From Micromonospora chokoriensis (GTDB taxonomy: Bacteria > Actinomycetota > Actinomycetes > Mycobacteriales > Micromonosporaceae): a stretch of 64,000 bases of DNA. The DNA is taken from assembly GCF_900091505.1 (NCBI RefSeq), contig NZ_LT607409.1:930001-994000 (forward strand). Direction: 5' to 3'. Made by a program: the position numbers and the translations under genes. Below, in pieces: positions 17,163 to 28,286 of the stretch; position 1 is the first letter of the stretch, and the number at the start of each line of letters is the position of its first letter. The notes below the pieces were generated by a model. The model made no database searches, was not told where the DNA came from, and was given only the letters and a program-made list of their open reading frames with translations.

Positions 17163-17926
17163 TCCGTCCCCTTCAGCGAGGTCTCCTCGGCGGTCAGCTC
17201 GCGCTGCGGAAGGATCGCCGGGGTGCTCCGGTCGGTCAGGCGGCCGTCGGGCAGCCGGGCCGGGGTGGCCACCGAGGAGGAGGTCGCGAAGACACCGGGG
17301 CCGGGCTTCGGACCGGGGTAGTTACCCGGGGCGAAGCGCGCCTTCATGGTCGACACCTGGTCGACCTTGTCCTGCTTGCGCCGCTCCACGTGGGCCAGCA
17401 CCATGGCGCCGACCGCCGCGGTGATCAGCAGCGCCGAGGTCAGCTCGAACGCGAAGACGTACTTGGTGAACAGCAGCCGGGCGATGCCCTGCACGTTGCC
17501 CTCGGCGTTGGCCTGGTCCAGACCGACCGCGGTGGTCCGGTCCAGCGCCTGGTAGACGCCGGTGCCGACCAGGCCGGCGAAGCCCACGCCGAGCACGATC
17601 GCGGCGACCCGCTGACCGCGTAGCGTCTCGATCAGCGAGTCCGTGGAGTCGCGACCGACAAGCATCAGCACGAACAGGAACAGCATCATGATCGCGCCGG
17701 TGTAGACGATGATCTGCACCATGCCGATGAACGGGCCGGCCTGGAGCACGTAGAACACGCCCAGGCAGAGCATGGTCAGCACCAGCCACAGCGCCGAGTG
17801 CACGGCGTTGCGCGCGGCCACCATCCCGATCCCGCCGAGCAGGGCGAGCGGGGCGAGGATCCAGAAGGTGACCGCCTCGCCGCCGGAGACCGAGCCCGCC
17901 GCGGCGAGCACCGTAGACGTGGTCAT
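17156..17926 (-). CDS. nuoJ: NADH-quinone oxidoreductase subunit J
   Basis: A 256-residue membrane subunit with five helices. Segments [20 protein letters not shown] and [20 protein letters not shown] (pi-bulge helix) are characteristic. The C-terminal 80 residues after the last helix are hydrophilic and Pro/Thr-rich, an extension common in actinobacterial NuoJ. The start overlaps the nuoI stop by four bases (ATGA). The stop lies within repeat copy C. Confidence 0.93.
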   Translation of the reverse strand: MTTSTVLAAAGSVSGGEAVTFWILAPLALLGGIGMVAARNAVHSALWLVLTMLCLGVFYVLQAGPFIGMVQIIVYTGAIMMLFLFVLMLVGRDSTDSLIETLRGQRVAAIVLGVGFAGLVGTGVYQALDRTTAVGLDQANAEGNVQGIARLLFTKYVFAFELTSALLITAAVGAMVLAHVERRKQDKVDQVSTMKARFAPGNYPGPKPGPGVFATSSSVATPARLPDGRLTDRSTPAILPQRELTAEETSLKGTDR

Positions 17927-18564
17927 GCCTTCTCTCCCTTGCCGGCTGCCACGCGCTGGGCGGCCTGCTCGGCACCCGGGAACGTCACGCCGGGGTGTTC
18001 CTCGACCTGGTAGCGGCCGGGGCCCATCGGGGACGTCTCGGCACCGGCGGACGTGCCCGGGTTGTCCAGCGCGCCGACGTAGTAGTCCTTCTCGCTGTCA
18101 CCCAGCCGCATCGGGTGCGGCGGCTGCTCCATGCCCTCGAGCAGCGGAGCGAGCAACTGCTCCTTGGTGAAGATCAGGTCCTGCCGGTTGTCCCGGGCCA
18201 GCTCGTACTCGTTGCTCATGGTGAGCGACCGGGTCGGGCAGGCCTCGATGCACAGCCCGCAGAAGATGCACCGGGCATAGTTGATCTGGTAGATGCTGGC
18301 GTACCGCTCACCCGGCGAGAAGCGCTGCTCGTCGGTGTTGTCGCCACCCTCGACGTAGATGGCGTCCGCCGGGCAGGCCCAGGCGCACAGCTCACAGCCG
18401 ATGCACTTCTCCAGGCCGTCCGGGTGCCGGTTGAGGATGTGCCGCCCGTGGTAGCGCGGCGCCGACACCGGCGGCTTGAACGGGTAGTCGGTGGTGACGA
18501 CCTTCCTGAACATGTGCGAGAAGGTGACACCGAATCCCTTGAACGTTCCGGTGATCGAGCCCAC
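17923..18564 (-). CDS. nuoI: NADH-quinone oxidoreductase subunit I (two 4Fe-4S ferredoxin)
   Basis: A 213-residue peripheral subunit that carries clusters N6a and N6b toward the quinone site. Two complete CxxCxxCxxxCP motifs are visible: [12 protein letters not shown] and [12 protein letters not shown]. The C-terminal 60 residues are an actinobacterial-type hydrophilic extension. It follows nuoH by one base and overlaps nuoJ, so translation is tightly coupled. Confidence 0.95.
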   Translation of the reverse strand: MGSITGTFKGFGVTFSHMFRKVVTTDYPFKPPVSAPRYHGRHILNRHPDGLEKCIGCELCAWACPADAIYVEGGDNTDEQRFSPGERYASIYQINYARCIFCGLCIEACPTRSLTMSNEYELARDNRQDLIFTKEQLLAPLLEGMEQPPHPMRLGDSEKDYYVGALDNPGTSAGAETSPMGPGRYQVEEHPGVTFPGAEQAAQRVAAGKGEKA

Positions 18565-18565
18565 G

Positions 18566-19918
18566 TCACACCTCCCTGGAGTCCGAGCCGGCGACGATGT
18601 TGGCCGGCTCCCGCTCGGCGACCACGCGCGTGATACGCGGGCTCGGTGGTACCTGTAGATCCATCGGCGGCAGCGGGAAGCTCCCGTACGGCCGGTTGTC
18701 GACCTGTTCCTGCGTCGTCGGTTTCGGCTGCGGCTTGCGGCTGGGCCAGAAGAGCGTGGCGATCAGCAGGATGCCGGCCGGGATGCTGACGGCGATGACC
18801 TTGCCGCGCGTGTCCCAGTCCTCGATGGAGCGCAGGCCCGACAGGACCAGGATCCAGACCAGGTTGATCGGCAGCAGCACCTTCCAGCCGAGGCGCATGA
18901 ACTGGTCGTAGCGCAGCCGGGGCAGCGTGCCGCGCAGCCACACGAACACGAAGACCAGCGCGATCACCTTGCCGAAGAACCAGAGCATCGGCCACCAACC
19001 GGAGTTGGCGCCCTCCCAGAGGGTGATCGGCCAGGGTGCCCGCCAACCGCCCAGGAACAGCGTGGTGGTGACCGCGGACATGGTCACCATCGCGACGTAC
19101 TCGCTGAGCATGAAGAGCGCGAACTTCAGCGAGCTGTATTCGGTCATGAAGCCGGCGACCAGCTCGGACTCGGCCTCGGGGAGGTCGAACGGTGCCCGGT
19201 TGGTCTCACCCACCGTGGCGATGAAGAAGATGATGAAGCTGGGCAGCAACAGGATCGCGTACCAGCCCGGCGCGGGGATCGTCTGGCCGAAGATGGACAG
19301 CTGGGTGGCGTCGCCCTGGGCGGCGACGATCCCGCTGGTGCTCATCGTGCCGGCGGTCATGAAGACCGCCACGATGGAGAGCCCCATGGCGACCTCGTAG
19401 GAGATCATCTGGGCGCTCGACCGCAGACCACCGAGGAGCGGGTACGTCGAGCCGGAGGCCCAACCGCCCAGCACGATGCCGTAGACGCCCATCGAGGAGC
19501 AGGCGAGCAGCAGCAGCACCGCCACCGGCACGTCGGTGACCTGCAACGGCGTCTGGTGGCCGAAGATGCTCACCATCGGGCCGAACGGGATCACCGACAG
19601 GGCGGTGACCGCGCAGATCACCGAGATCGTCGGGGCGAAGAAGTAGACGACCTTGTCGGCCGCCTTCGGGAGGATGTCCTCCTTGAAGGCCATCTTGAGA
19701 CCGTCGGCGAGGGTCTGCAGCAGGCCGAACGGGCCGACCTGGTTGGGGCCGGGCCGCACCTGCATGTAGCCCACGACGCGCCGCTCGAACCAGACACCGA
19801 GCAGGGTGGCCAGCAGACCGAACGCGAACGCAAAGACGATCTTGCCGAGGACCAGCCACCACGGATCCCGGCCGAAGTCGGCCAGCGTCGGATCCTGGGC
19901 CAGGTAGATCGGGTTCAC
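18566..19918 (-). CDS. nuoH: NADH-quinone oxidoreductase subunit H
   Basis: A 450-residue membrane subunit forming the quinone chamber entrance. Motifs include [40 protein letters not shown] and the conserved loop [19 protein letters not shown]. The extra C-terminal tail (after [15 protein letters not shown]) is Pro-rich and cytoplasmic. The gene overlaps nuoG by four bases. Confidence 0.95.
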   Translation of the reverse strand: MNPIYLAQDPTLADFGRDPWWLVLGKIVFAFAFGLLATLLGVWFERRVVGYMQVRPGPNQVGPFGLLQTLADGLKMAFKEDILPKAADKVVYFFAPTISVICAVTALSVIPFGPMVSIFGHQTPLQVTDVPVAVLLLLACSSMGVYGIVLGGWASGSTYPLLGGLRSSAQMISYEVAMGLSIVAVFMTAGTMSTSGIVAAQGDATQLSIFGQTIPAPGWYAILLLPSFIIFFIATVGETNRAPFDLPEAESELVAGFMTEYSSLKFALFMLSEYVAMVTMSAVTTTLFLGGWRAPWPITLWEGANSGWWPMLWFFGKVIALVFVFVWLRGTLPRLRYDQFMRLGWKVLLPINLVWILVLSGLRSIEDWDTRGKVIAVSIPAGILLIATLFWPSRKPQPKPTTQEQVDNRPYGSFPLPPMDLQVPPSPRITRVVAEREPANIVAGSDSREV

Positions 19919-22422
19919 TGGTTACCCCCAGAACTGAGGAGCGGACCCGGGAGGCCGGTCTCGTCGGCCGCCACGCGCCCGGCCGGGACGGCCGCGCTCG
20001 GTGCGGGGACGGAGATCCGGACGACCGCGCCGGACGTCGCCCCGAGGCTGCGTCGCACTGTCGAACCGGGTGAGTTGGTCGGCAACCAGACCACGCCGTC
20101 CGGCATCTCGGTGATCTCGGCCGGCAGGGTCAGCGCGCCCCGGTCGGTGCCGACCGTGACCGCGTCGCCGTCGACCACACCGAGCGCCTCGGCGGTGCCC
20201 TTGCCCAGCCGGACGACCGGCGGGCGGGCGGTGCCGGCGAGGTGCTCGTCGCCGTCGGTCAGGGTGCCCAGGTCGACCAGCTGGTGCCAGGTCGCCAGCA
20301 CGGCCTCCCCGGCGCCCGGGTGCGGCACCCGGCCCGGCGCCACCGACGGGGCGGTGGGCCGGGACGTCCGGGTCGCCGGCAGCGAGCCCAGCTCACGGCG
20401 GACGCTCGGCACGTCGGCCGTGCCCAGCCGCACGTCGAGCAGCGCGGCCAGGGCGTCGAGCACCCGACCGTCGGTCATCGCGGAGGTGTTCAGCACCGCC
20501 TCGAACGGACGCAGCCGGCCCTCCCAGTCGAGGAAGCTGCCGGACTTCTCGACCACCGGGGCGACCGGCAGCACCACGTTCGCCCGTCGGGTGACCGCGC
20601 TGGCGCGCAGCTCCAGACTGACCAGGAACGGCACCGCGTCCAGGGCGGCCTCGGCCAGCCGGGGGTCGGCCAGGTCAGCCGGGTCGACACCACCGACGAC
20701 CAGGGCACCGAGCTGCCCGTTGGCAGCGGCGGCGAGGATGCCGTCGGTGTCCCGACCGGCCTGGCTCGGGATCACACCGGCCGGGATGTCCCACGCCTCA
20801 CCCAGCTCGGCCCGCGCGGCCGGCTCGGTCACCAGGCGGCCACCGGGGAGCAGGTTGGGCAGGCAGCCCGCGTCGACAGCGCCGCGGTCACCAGCGCGCC
20901 GCGGCACCCAGACCAGCTTCGCTCCGGTACGCCGGGCCACGTCCGCGGCGGCGGAGAGCCCACCCGGCACGGTGGCCAGCCGCTCACCCACGATCAGGAT
21001 CGCGCCCGGCGCGCTCAGCGCCTCGGCGACCGTGGCGTGCTCGGCGAGCACGCTGGCCTCCTCGCCCGGCACCACTCGGGCCAGCTTGGCACCGAGCTTC
21101 TCCAGGCCGCGGGTCGCGAACGGCGCCAGCGCGTACACCGTCAGGGTCTTCTTCAGGTACGCCTTGCGCAGTCGCAGGAAGAGGATGGGGCACTCCTCCT
21201 CCGGCTCCAGGCCGACCAGCACCACCGCCGGCGCGTTCTCCACGTCGGTGTAGGTGACGTCGGTGACGCCGGCGACCGAGCTGGCCAGGAAGTCGGCCTC
21301 CTCGCGGGAGACCGGCCGGGCCCGGAAGTCGATGTCGTTGGTGTTCAGCGCGACCCGGGCGAACTTCGCGTACGCGTAGGCGTCCTCGACGGTCAGCCGG
21401 CCGCCGGTGAGCACCGCGGTGCCCTGTCCGCTCTCCCGTGCCGTGTGCAGCCCCTCGGCGGCCACGGTGAGCGCCTCACTCCAGGACGCCTCCCGCAGCT
21501 CACCGGTGCGCTCGTCACGGACCAGCGGGGTGGTCAGCCGGTCGGTGGCCCGGGTGTACTGGAAGCCCCAGCGACCCTTGTCGCAGTTCCACTCCTCGTT
21601 GACCTCCGGCTCGTCGCCGGCCAGCCGGCGCAGCACCTTGCCGCGCCGCCAGTCGGTGCGCTGCCCGCAGCCGGCCGAGCAGTGCTCGCAGACGCTCGGG
21701 CTGGACACCAGGTCGAACGGGCGGGCCCGGAAACGGTACTGGGCACCGGTCAGGGCACCCACCGGGCAGATCTGCACGGTGTTGCCGGAGAAGTAGGAGT
21801 TGAACGGCACATCACCGGCGTCGCCTTCCTCGCCGTACGCGTCGTCCCGGTAGATGTTGATCTCCTCGGCGGACGACCGGCCCATCAGGTCGATGAACTT
21901 GTCGCCGGCGATCTCCTCGGAGAACCGGGTGCACCGCTGGCAGAGCACGCAACGCTCGCGGTCCAGCAGCACCTGGCTGCTGATCGCCATCGGCTTCTCG
22001 TACTCCCGCTTGTGCTCGTGGAAGCGCGAGTCGGTGCGGCCGGTGGACATGGCCTGGTTCTGGAGCGGGCACTCACCGCCCTTGTCACACATCGGGCAGT
22101 CCAGCGGGTGGTTGAGCAGCAGCAGCTCCATCACCCCCTCCTGCGCCTTCTTGGCCACCGGGGAGGTGATCTGGGTCCGCACGACCATGCCGTCGGCGAC
22201 GGTCTGGGTGCAGGAGGCCACCGGCTTGCGCTGGCCCTCCACCTCGACCAGGCACTGCCGGCACGCGCCGGCCGGGGCCAGCAGCGGGTGGTCGCAGAAC
22301 CGGGGGATCTCGGTGCCCATCTGCTCGGCGACCCGGATCAGCAGCGTCCCCTTGGGGGCGGTGACCTCGACGCCGTCGATGGTGAGGGTGACCATGTCGG
22401 TCTGCTTGGCTACGTCCGTCAC
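19915..22422 (-). CDS. nuoG: NADH-quinone oxidoreductase subunit G
   Basis: An 835-residue iron-sulfur subunit in the matrix-like arm. The N-terminal 2Fe-2S domain shows [20 protein letters not shown] and CTQTV. Next come [19 protein letters not shown] (His-ligated cluster), [10 protein letters not shown] with CPVGAL, and [11 protein letters not shown], the extra N7-type cluster site, then a molybdopterin-oxidoreductase-like domain. The start is GTG at 22422; AAAGG from repeat copy D lies about 9 bases upstream. The gap to nuoF is 58 bases. Confidence 0.95.
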   Translation of the reverse strand: MTDVAKQTDMVTLTIDGVEVTAPKGTLLIRVAEQMGTEIPRFCDHPLLAPAGACRQCLVEVEGQRKPVASCTQTVADGMVVRTQITSPVAKKAQEGVMELLLLNHPLDCPMCDKGGECPLQNQAMSTGRTDSRFHEHKREYEKPMAISSQVLLDRERCVLCQRCTRFSEEIAGDKFIDLMGRSSAEEINIYRDDAYGEEGDAGDVPFNSYFSGNTVQICPVGALTGAQYRFRARPFDLVSSPSVCEHCSAGCGQRTDWRRGKVLRRLAGDEPEVNEEWNCDKGRWGFQYTRATDRLTTPLVRDERTGELREASWSEALTVAAEGLHTARESGQGTAVLTGGRLTVEDAYAYAKFARVALNTNDIDFRARPVSREEADFLASSVAGVTDVTYTDVENAPAVVLVGLEPEEECPILFLRLRKAYLKKTLTVYALAPFATRGLEKLGAKLARVVPGEEASVLAEHATVAEALSAPGAILIVGERLATVPGGLSAAADVARRTGAKLVWVPRRAGDRGAVDAGCLPNLLPGGRLVTEPAARAELGEAWDIPAGVIPSQAGRDTDGILAAAANGQLGALVVGGVDPADLADPRLAEAALDAVPFLVSLELRASAVTRRANVVLPVAPVVEKSGSFLDWEGRLRPFEAVLNTSAMTDGRVLDALAALLDVRLGTADVPSVRRELGSLPATRTSRPTAPSVAPGRVPHPGAGEAVLATWHQLVDLGTLTDGDEHLAGTARPPVVRLGKGTAEALGVVDGDAVTVGTDRGALTLPAEITEMPDGVVWLPTNSPGSTVRRSLGATSGAVVRISVPAPSAAVPAGRVAADETGLPGPLLSSGGNQ

Positions 22423-22430
22423 AGTGCTTG

Positions 22431-22480
22431 CCTTTCGCTCGCGACTGCGGGGCTCGCTCCGCTCACTCCTCGCGCTCGCA
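22431..22480. repeat. Intergenic repeat copy D (nuoF/nuoG gap)
   Basis: This 50-base element fills nearly the whole gap between nuoF and nuoG. It contains TTTCGCTCGCGACTGCGGGG and CTCACTCCTCGCGCTCG, clearly related to copies B and C. On the minus strand it begins immediately after the nuoF stop codon and ends with GCGAAAGG, the likely ribosome binding site of nuoG. Confidence 0.88.
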
Positions 22481-23797
22481 TCAGTGGGCCCCCACTAGCT
22501 GCTTGTCGGAGAGCTTCGGCGCGGTCCGTCCCTCGATGTAGTCGAGGTAGTCCTGCTTGAAGTACTGCAGCGACGAGGTCACCGAACTGGTCGCGCCGTC
22601 ACCCAGGCCGCAGAACGAACGGCCGAGGATGTTGTCGCAGGTGTCCAGAAGGGTTTCCAGGTCCTCGTGGGTGCCCTGACCGGCGAGGATCCGCCGGTAG
22701 ACCCGAACCATCCAGTAGTTGCCCTCGCGACACGGGGTGCACTTGCCGCACGACTCGTGGTGGTAGAACTCCAGCCACCGGTACGTCGCGTAGACCGGGC
22801 AGTCCTGGTCGGAGAAGATCTGCGTGGCGGTGGTGCCGAGGATCGAGCCGGCCGCCGCCACCCCCTCGAAGTCCAGGGGCACGTCCAGGTGCTCGGCGGC
22901 GAGCAGCGGCGTGGACGAGCCACCCGGGGTCCAGAACCGCAGGTTGTGGCCGGGCTGCATCCCGCCCGCCAACTCCAGCAGCTCGCGCAGGGTGACACCC
23001 ATCGAGCACTCGTACTGGCCCGGGTTGGCCACCCGGCCGGACAGCGAGTAGATCATCGGCCCGGAGGACTTCTCGGTGCCCATGCTCTTCCACCAGTCGG
23101 CGCCGCCGAGCACGATCGGCGGCACGCTGGCGATGGTGCCGACGTTGTTCACCACCGTCGGGCTCGCGTACAGGCCGTGGGTGGCCGGGAACGGCGGGCG
23201 CAGCCGGGGCTGACCCCGGAACCCCTCCAGGGAGTCCAGCAGCGCCGTCTCCTCACCGCAGATGTACGCCCCGGCGCCGGAGTGCACCACCAGCTCCAGG
23301 TCGTAGCCGCTGCGTAGGATGTTGCGGCCGAGGTAGCCCTTGTCGTACGCCTCCTGGACGGCGTTGCGCAGCCGGCGCGCGGCGTGCACCGCCTCGCCCC
23401 GGATGTAGATGTAGGCGCGGCTGGCCCGGATCGCGTACGACGCGATGATCACGCCTTCGACCAGCGCGTGCGGGTCGTGGGTCATGAGCGGCAGGTCCTT
23501 GCAGGTGCCCGGCTCGCCCTCGTCGGCGTTGACCACCAGGTAGTGCGGCTTGCCGTCGCCCTGCGGGATGAAGCCCCACTTGAGACCGGTCGGGAAGCCC
23601 GCGCCACCCCGGCCCCGCAACCCGGAGTCCTTGATCAGCTGGATCAGGTCGTCCGGGTGGGCCTTGAGCGCCTTGCGTAGTGCGGCGTAACCGTCGAGCT
23701 GCTCGTACGTGCCGATGCGCCAGGCGTCCGGCGACAGCCAGCGCTTGGTCAACACCGGCGTCAGCTTGGCCAGCGTCTCCGGGCGGGGAGTGGTCAC
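22481..23797 (-). CDS. nuoF: NADH-quinone oxidoreductase subunit F (NADH and FMN site)
   Basis: A 438-residue catalytic subunit that oxidises NADH. The FMN/NADH motifs [18 protein letters not shown] and [16 protein letters not shown] are intact, as are [19 protein letters not shown] and the N3 cluster ligands [11 protein letters not shown] with the distant cysteine in FCGLGDGA. It overlaps nuoE by four bases. Length and motifs are typical. Confidence 0.96.
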   Translation of the reverse strand: MTTPRPETLAKLTPVLTKRWLSPDAWRIGTYEQLDGYAALRKALKAHPDDLIQLIKDSGLRGRGGAGFPTGLKWGFIPQGDGKPHYLVVNADEGEPGTCKDLPLMTHDPHALVEGVIIASYAIRASRAYIYIRGEAVHAARRLRNAVQEAYDKGYLGRNILRSGYDLELVVHSGAGAYICGEETALLDSLEGFRGQPRLRPPFPATHGLYASPTVVNNVGTIASVPPIVLGGADWWKSMGTEKSSGPMIYSLSGRVANPGQYECSMGVTLRELLELAGGMQPGHNLRFWTPGGSSTPLLAAEHLDVPLDFEGVAAAGSILGTTATQIFSDQDCPVYATYRWLEFYHHESCGKCTPCREGNYWMVRVYRRILAGQGTHEDLETLLDTCDNILGRSFCGLGDGATSSVTSSLQYFKQDYLDYIEGRTAPKLSDKQLVGAH

Positions 23798-25041
23798 TTC
23801 TGGGCCCCCGTTTCGCTCGCGTCCGCCGGTCCGGCGCCGTCGGCGTCCGTGCCAGCCTTCGCTTCGGTGAGGTTGCGCTCCTGCGCCCCGGCCTCGTCGC
23901 CGGCGGGCTTACCGTCGCCGGCCGGCGCATTGGCGGCGATGCCGGCGGCCTCGGCCGACCGCGCGTCACCAGCCGCGGGCGCGGTGCCGGTGCCGTCCGT
24001 CGGGACCTTCGTGCCCGGGGCGTCCGGCACTGCCGTGCTCGCGTCCGGCTGCCGGGTCTCGGCGGTACGCACCTGCGGCGACTTGTCGTCGGGTGCCTTG
24101 ACGTCACGCGTGGTGCTGCCGCTGGCGTCTCCCGGCTTCGCCGGCTCAGTAGCCTCTGCCGGCTTCGCCAGCCCGGTGGCCTCTGCCGGCTTCGCCGGCC
24201 CGGCGACACCGGTCGGGGCGGATGCCCCGTCGCCACCCTTGACCGGCGCGGCGCTGGCCTCGGCGGGCGCCGGCTTGGCGGCCTCCGCCTTCGCCTTCGC
24301 CTCGGCGGCGGCCTTCTCCTGCTTCGCCTTCGCCTCGGCGGCGGCCTTGTCCGCTTCCGCCTTGCTGCGGATCGGGGTGTTCGGGTCGAAGCCCGGCACC
24401 GAGACGCCGTGCTGCTGGGCCAGCCGCAGCCCGCGCAGGGTGGGCTCACCCGGCCCACCGTCGGCGACCGCGCCGTCGCGCTCGTCGGCGAAGCCGGCGA
24501 GCTGGACAGCCATCTCCTTGAGGGTGCAGAGCCGGGCGCCGCGGGTCGGCATCGGCCGCCCGCCCGCCCGCAACTCGTCGACGACACCCACGGCGGTGGA
24601 CGGGTCCACGCCGTCGAAGAAGTCGTAGTTGACGGTCATCACCGGGCCGTAGTCGCAGGCCGCCAGGCACTCGGCGTGCTCCAGCGTGATGGTGCCGTCG
24701 GCGGTGGTCTCGTCGTGCCCCACGCCCAGGTGCTCGGAGAGGGTGTCGTAGACCTCCTGGCCGCCGAGCACGTTGCACATGGTGTTGGTGCAGACGCTGA
24801 CCAGGAAGTCGCCGGTCGGCTTGCGCTTGTACATTGTGTAGAAGGTCGCCACCGCTCCGACCTGGGCCTTGTTCAGCCCCAGCACCTCGGCGCAGAACGC
24901 GACCCCGGCCGGGGAGACGTACCCCTCCTCGGCCTGGACCAGGTGCAGCAGCGGCAGCAGTGCCGAGCGGGACCGGTCCGCCGGGTAACGGGCGATGATC
25001 TCGCGCGCCCGCTCCCGGGTCTCGTCAGTGAAAGTCGTCAT
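23794..25041 (-). CDS. nuoE: NADH-quinone oxidoreductase subunit E with long disordered tail
   Basis: The first ~225 residues are a standard 24-kDa thioredoxin-like subunit carrying cluster N1a, with ligands C84, C89 (CTNTMC), C125 and C129 ([10 protein letters not shown]). Residues ~226-415 are an unusual extension, first Ala/Lys/Glu-rich (helical [18 protein letters not shown]) and then Ala/Pro/Gly/Thr-rich with imperfect KPAEAT repeats. Most NuoE proteins end near 160-250 residues, so the tail almost doubles the protein. The stop overlaps nuoF and the start overlaps the nuoD stop (ATGA). Confidence 0.94.
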   Translation of the reverse strand: MTTFTDETRERAREIIARYPADRSRSALLPLLHLVQAEEGYVSPAGVAFCAEVLGLNKAQVGAVATFYTMYKRKPTGDFLVSVCTNTMCNVLGGQEVYDTLSEHLGVGHDETTADGTITLEHAECLAACDYGPVMTVNYDFFDGVDPSTAVGVVDELRAGGRPMPTRGARLCTLKEMAVQLAGFADERDGAVADGGPGEPTLRGLRLAQQHGVSVPGFDPNTPIRSKAEADKAAAEAKAKQEKAAAEAKAKAEAAKPAPAEASAAPVKGGDGASAPTGVAGPAKPAEATGLAKPAEATEPAKPGDASGSTTRDVKAPDDKSPQVRTAETRQPDASTAVPDAPGTKVPTDGTGTAPAAGDARSAEAAGIAANAPAGDGKPAGDEAGAQERNLTEAKAGTDADGAGPADASETGAQK

Positions 25042-26363
25042 CGGTCACAACCACCCATCACGGGGTCCAACGAGGCGCCGCCGGCGATCACGTCGGCGAT
25101 CAGACCGCCCTCGGCCATCGCCGGGAGGGCCTGGAGGTTGACGAAGCTGGGCTCCCGGTAGTGCACCCGGTACGGCCGGGTGCCACCGTCGGACACGGCG
25201 TGCACGCCCAGCTCGCCTCGGGGTGCCTCGATGGCGACGTACACCTGGCCGGGCGGCACCCGGAAGCCCTCGGTCACCAGCTTGAAGTGGTGGATCAGCG
25301 ACTCCATCGACTGACCCATGATCTTCGCGACGTGCTCCAGCGAGTTGCCCATGCCGTCAACACCGATGGCCAGCTGCGCCGGCCAGGCGATCTTGCGGTC
25401 GGCGACCATCACCGGACCCGGCTTGAGCCGGTCCAGGGCCTGCTCGACAAGCTTCATCGACTCCCGGATCTCGGCGAGCCGGACCTGGTAGCGGCCCCAC
25501 ACGTCGCCGTCGGGGTGGGTCGGCACGTCGAACTCGTACGTCTCGTAGCCGCAGTACGGCATGGTCTTGCGCAGGTCCCAGGCGAGACCGGCCGAGCGCA
25601 GCACCGGGCCGGTGATGCCGAGCGCCACACAGCCGGTCACGTCCAGCACCGCAACGTTCTTCGTCCGCTCGGTCCAGATCGGCTGGCCGGAGAGCAGGTC
25701 CTCGTACTCCTTGAGCTTCTTCGGCATCATCTTGAGGAACTCGCGGATCTTGCGGACGGCGTCGTCCGGCACGTCCTGCGCGACCCCACCCGGCCGGACG
25801 TACGCGTGGTTCATGCGCAGACCGGTGATGGTCTCGAAGATGTCGAGGATGTACTCCCGCTCACGGAAGCCGTACAGCATGATCGAGATCGCGCCCAGCT
25901 CCATGCCGGTGGTGGCCAGCCAGACCAGGTGCGAAGAGATCCGGTTGAGCTCCATCATCAGCACGCGGATGGTGGTCGCCCGCTCGGTGATGTCGTCGGT
26001 GATGCCCAACAACTTCTCGACCGCCAGCGCGTACGCCGTCTCGTTGAAGATCGGGGCGAGGTAGTCCATCCGGGTCACGAACGTCGAGCCCTGAACCCAG
26101 TTGCGGTATTCGAGGTTCTTCTCGATGCCGGTGTGCAGGTAGCCGACGACGGATCGGGCCTCGCGGACCGTCTCGCCCTCCAGCTCCAGGATCAGCCGCA
26201 GCACCCCGTGCGTGGACGGGTGCTGCGGACCCATGTTGACGACGATCCGCTCGTCGTTGATCGGGTCGGTGCCCGAGACGATCGTGTCCCAGTCCCCACC
26301 GGTGACGGTGAAGACCCGACCCTCGTCGGTCTCGTGCTCGCTGGCGTAGTTCGACGTCGTCAC
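25038..26363 (-). CDS. nuoD: NADH-quinone oxidoreductase subunit D (49 kDa)
   Basis: A 441-residue subunit lining the quinone site with NuoB. It holds [20 protein letters not shown] (quinone-site HxxxH loop) and the conserved C-terminal SPSFVNLQ-like [13 protein letters not shown] and DPVMGGCDR end. The GTG at 26363 is chosen because reading further upstream runs inside nuoC; the resulting start overlaps the nuoC stop (GTGA). Confidence 0.95.
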   Translation of the reverse strand: MTTSNYASEHETDEGRVFTVTGGDWDTIVSGTDPINDERIVVNMGPQHPSTHGVLRLILELEGETVREARSVVGYLHTGIEKNLEYRNWVQGSTFVTRMDYLAPIFNETAYALAVEKLLGITDDITERATTIRVLMMELNRISSHLVWLATTGMELGAISIMLYGFREREYILDIFETITGLRMNHAYVRPGGVAQDVPDDAVRKIREFLKMMPKKLKEYEDLLSGQPIWTERTKNVAVLDVTGCVALGITGPVLRSAGLAWDLRKTMPYCGYETYEFDVPTHPDGDVWGRYQVRLAEIRESMKLVEQALDRLKPGPVMVADRKIAWPAQLAIGVDGMGNSLEHVAKIMGQSMESLIHHFKLVTEGFRVPPGQVYVAIEAPRGELGVHAVSDGGTRPYRVHYREPSFVNLQALPAMAEGGLIADVIAGGASLDPVMGGCDR

Positions 26364-27097
26364 TGGTACGACCTCCGCTCGTTCGGCGGCTGGATCTCCG
26401 CACCCTTGTACTCGACGGGCACGCCGCCGAGCGGGTAGTCCTTGCGCTGCGGGTGACCCTCCCAGTCGTCCGGCATGAGGATCCGGGTCAGGTTGGGGTG
26501 GCCGTCGAAGACGATGCCGAACATGTCGTACGCCTCCCGCTCCTGCCAGTCGGCGGTCGGGTAGACGGCGGTCACGCTGGGCAGGTGCGGCGCCTCGGCG
26601 GAGACCGCTGCCTCCAGCCGGACCCGCCGCCGGTACGTCATCGAGGTGAGCAGGTAGACCACGTGCAGCCGGCGTTCGTCCGCGCCCAGGTAGTCCACGC
26701 CGGACACCGACGAGCACAGCTCGAACCGCAGGGCCAGGTCGTCCCGCATCACCTGGCACACCTCGGCGATCCGCTCCGGGCGTACGTGCAGGGTCAGCTC
26801 ACCCCGGTCGACCACGACCTTCTCGATCGCGTCGCCGAAGGCCGGGTACGCCTCCTCCAGCGCGTCGCGGACCTCGTCGAAGTAGCCCCCGTACGGCCGG
26901 GACGCCTCCTCGACGGGCTGGCGCGGGCGGACCAGGCCGCCGTAGCCGGACACGTCGCCGGTGCCCTGGTTGCCGAACATGCCGCGCCCCGCCGGACTGG
27001 CCGGCGGGTACTCGGCGGGGGCGGTGCTGCTGGCGCCGACCGGCGTGACCGGTACCGGCACACCGCCGTCGTTGGGCTTGTCCGTGGGTGACGTCAT
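26360..27097 (-). CDS. nuoC: NADH-quinone oxidoreductase subunit C (30 kDa)
   Basis: A 245-residue subunit of the connecting region. The C-terminal half carries the 30-kDa signature [20 protein letters not shown], followed by [20 protein letters not shown]. The first 70 residues are a Pro/Gly-rich leader typical of actinobacterial NuoC. The ATG at 27097 overlaps the nuoB stop codon. Confidence 0.94.
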   Translation of the reverse strand: MTSPTDKPNDGGVPVPVTPVGASSTAPAEYPPASPAGRGMFGNQGTGDVSGYGGLVRPRQPVEEASRPYGGYFDEVRDALEEAYPAFGDAIEKVVVDRGELTLHVRPERIAEVCQVMRDDLALRFELCSSVSGVDYLGADERRLHVVYLLTSMTYRRRVRLEAAVSAEAPHLPSVTAVYPTADWQEREAYDMFGIVFDGHPNLTRILMPDDWEGHPQRKDYPLGGVPVEYKGAEIQPPNERRSYQ

Positions 27098-27771
27098 TTC
27101 GGGCCTACCTGCGGGTGGAGGTGGTTCTGAGCGTTCATCCAGTTCTCGATCCGCAGCTGCTCCTCGCGCCCCTCGCGGACCGCCCTGGTCCACTCGGCAC
27201 GCCGGGCCTTGTCGCTGCGGTACGAGGAGGGCATGGAGCCGTAGGGCACGACGGGGACGTCGCCGCGCTCCTGGCGGGCCGCCAGCATCTTGCGGCCGTT
27301 CGGGCCCAGCGGCTCATACATGATCTTCTCGCGGAGCTTGAGGATCGCGTCGATGAGCATCTCCGGCCGCGGCGGGCAGCCGGGCAGGTACATGTCGACC
27401 GGCACCACGTGGTCGACGCCCTGCACGATCGCGTAGTTGTTGAACATGCCGCCGCTGCTCGCGCAGACGCCCATCGAGAGCACCCAGCGTGGCTCGGCCA
27501 TCTGGTCGTAGATCTGGCGCAGCACCGGGGCCATCTTCTGACTCACCCGGCCGGCGACGATCATCAGGTCGGCCTGCCGGGGCGACGCCCGGAAGACCTC
27601 CATGCCCCAGCGGCCCATGTCGTAGTGCGGACCACCGGCGGCCATCATCTCGATGGCGCAGCAGGCCAGGCCGAAGGTCGCGCCCCACACGGACGACTTC
27701 CGGGACCAGTTGACCAGCTTCTCCACCGAGGTGAGCAGGACGCCGGCGGGAAGCTTCTCCTCGATGCCCAT
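27094..27771 (-). CDS. nuoB: NADH-quinone oxidoreductase subunit B (PSST, cluster N2)
   Basis: A 225-residue subunit holding the terminal 4Fe-4S cluster N2. Ligands are seen in [11 protein letters not shown] (tandem cysteines), [17 protein letters not shown] and [19 protein letters not shown]. The start ATG at 27771 comes 14 bases after nuoA. The C-terminal 40 residues beyond the core are hydrophilic. Confidence 0.95.
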   Translation of the reverse strand: MGIEEKLPAGVLLTSVEKLVNWSRKSSVWGATFGLACCAIEMMAAGGPHYDMGRWGMEVFRASPRQADLMIVAGRVSQKMAPVLRQIYDQMAEPRWVLSMGVCASSGGMFNNYAIVQGVDHVVPVDMYLPGCPPRPEMLIDAILKLREKIMYEPLGPNGRKMLAARQERGDVPVVPYGSMPSSYRSDKARRAEWTRAVREGREEQLRIENWMNAQNHLHPQVGPK

Positions 27772-27785
27772 CTGACGTTCCTTCC

Positions 27786-28151
27786 TCAGTCCCAGTCCAG
27801 GCCGCCGCGCCGCCACACGTAGGCGTACGCAACGAAGACCGCGACGATGAACAGGACCATCTCCACGAAGCCGAAGATCGGCAGAGCGTCGAACGAGACC
27901 GCCCAGGGGTAGAGGAAGATGATCTCGATGTCGAAGACGATGAAGAGCATCGCCGTCAGGTAGAACTTGATCGGGAACCGCCCGCCGCCGACCGGCTGCG
28001 GGCTGGGCTCGATGCCGCACTCGTAAGCCTCGAGTTTGGCCTTGTTGTAGCGACGGGGACCGGCGAAGCGGGCGGCGCCGACGGAAAACAGCGAGAACGC
28101 CGCGGCGAGGGCGAACAGCCCGATGATCGGTGCGTAAGGCGAGAGCGACAT
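27786..28151 (-). CDS. nuoA: NADH-quinone oxidoreductase subunit A
   Basis: A 121-residue, three-helix membrane subunit, first gene of the nuo operon. The conserved loop reads [20 protein letters not shown] and is followed by [20 protein letters not shown], both diagnostic. A ribosome binding site AGGAG lies 6 bases upstream of the ATG at 28151. Confidence 0.95.
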   Translation of the reverse strand: MSLSPYAPIIGLFALAAAFSLFSVGAARFAGPRRYNKAKLEAYECGIEPSPQPVGGGRFPIKFYLTAMLFIVFDIEIIFLYPWAVSFDALPIFGFVEMVLFIVAVFVAYAYVWRRGGLDWD

Positions 28152-28286
28152 CGTTTTCTCCTGCTCGTCCTTCCCTGCCCTCGGTGCTTGACGAAAATCA
28201 CACTATTCACGTCCCTCGCAGTGGCAGTCGGCGGGGGTCGATCTTTGTCGGCGTCGGGGCTGTGACCAGCACCGATGCCGTCCTAC
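28152..28286 (-). promoter_or_regulatory. Upstream region of the nuo operon
   Basis: These 135 bases, between the flavoprotein gene and nuoA, must hold the nuo promoter on the minus strand unless the flavoprotein transcript reads through. An A/T-richer patch (GTGAATAGTGTGATTTTCG on the minus strand, around 28187-28206) is the best candidate -10 area. No defined regulator site was recognised. Confidence 0.35.

Noticed and set aside
20242..22560. Long plus-strand reading frame opposite nuoG
   Set aside because: It is an antisense shadow without a ribosome binding site or recognisable domain.
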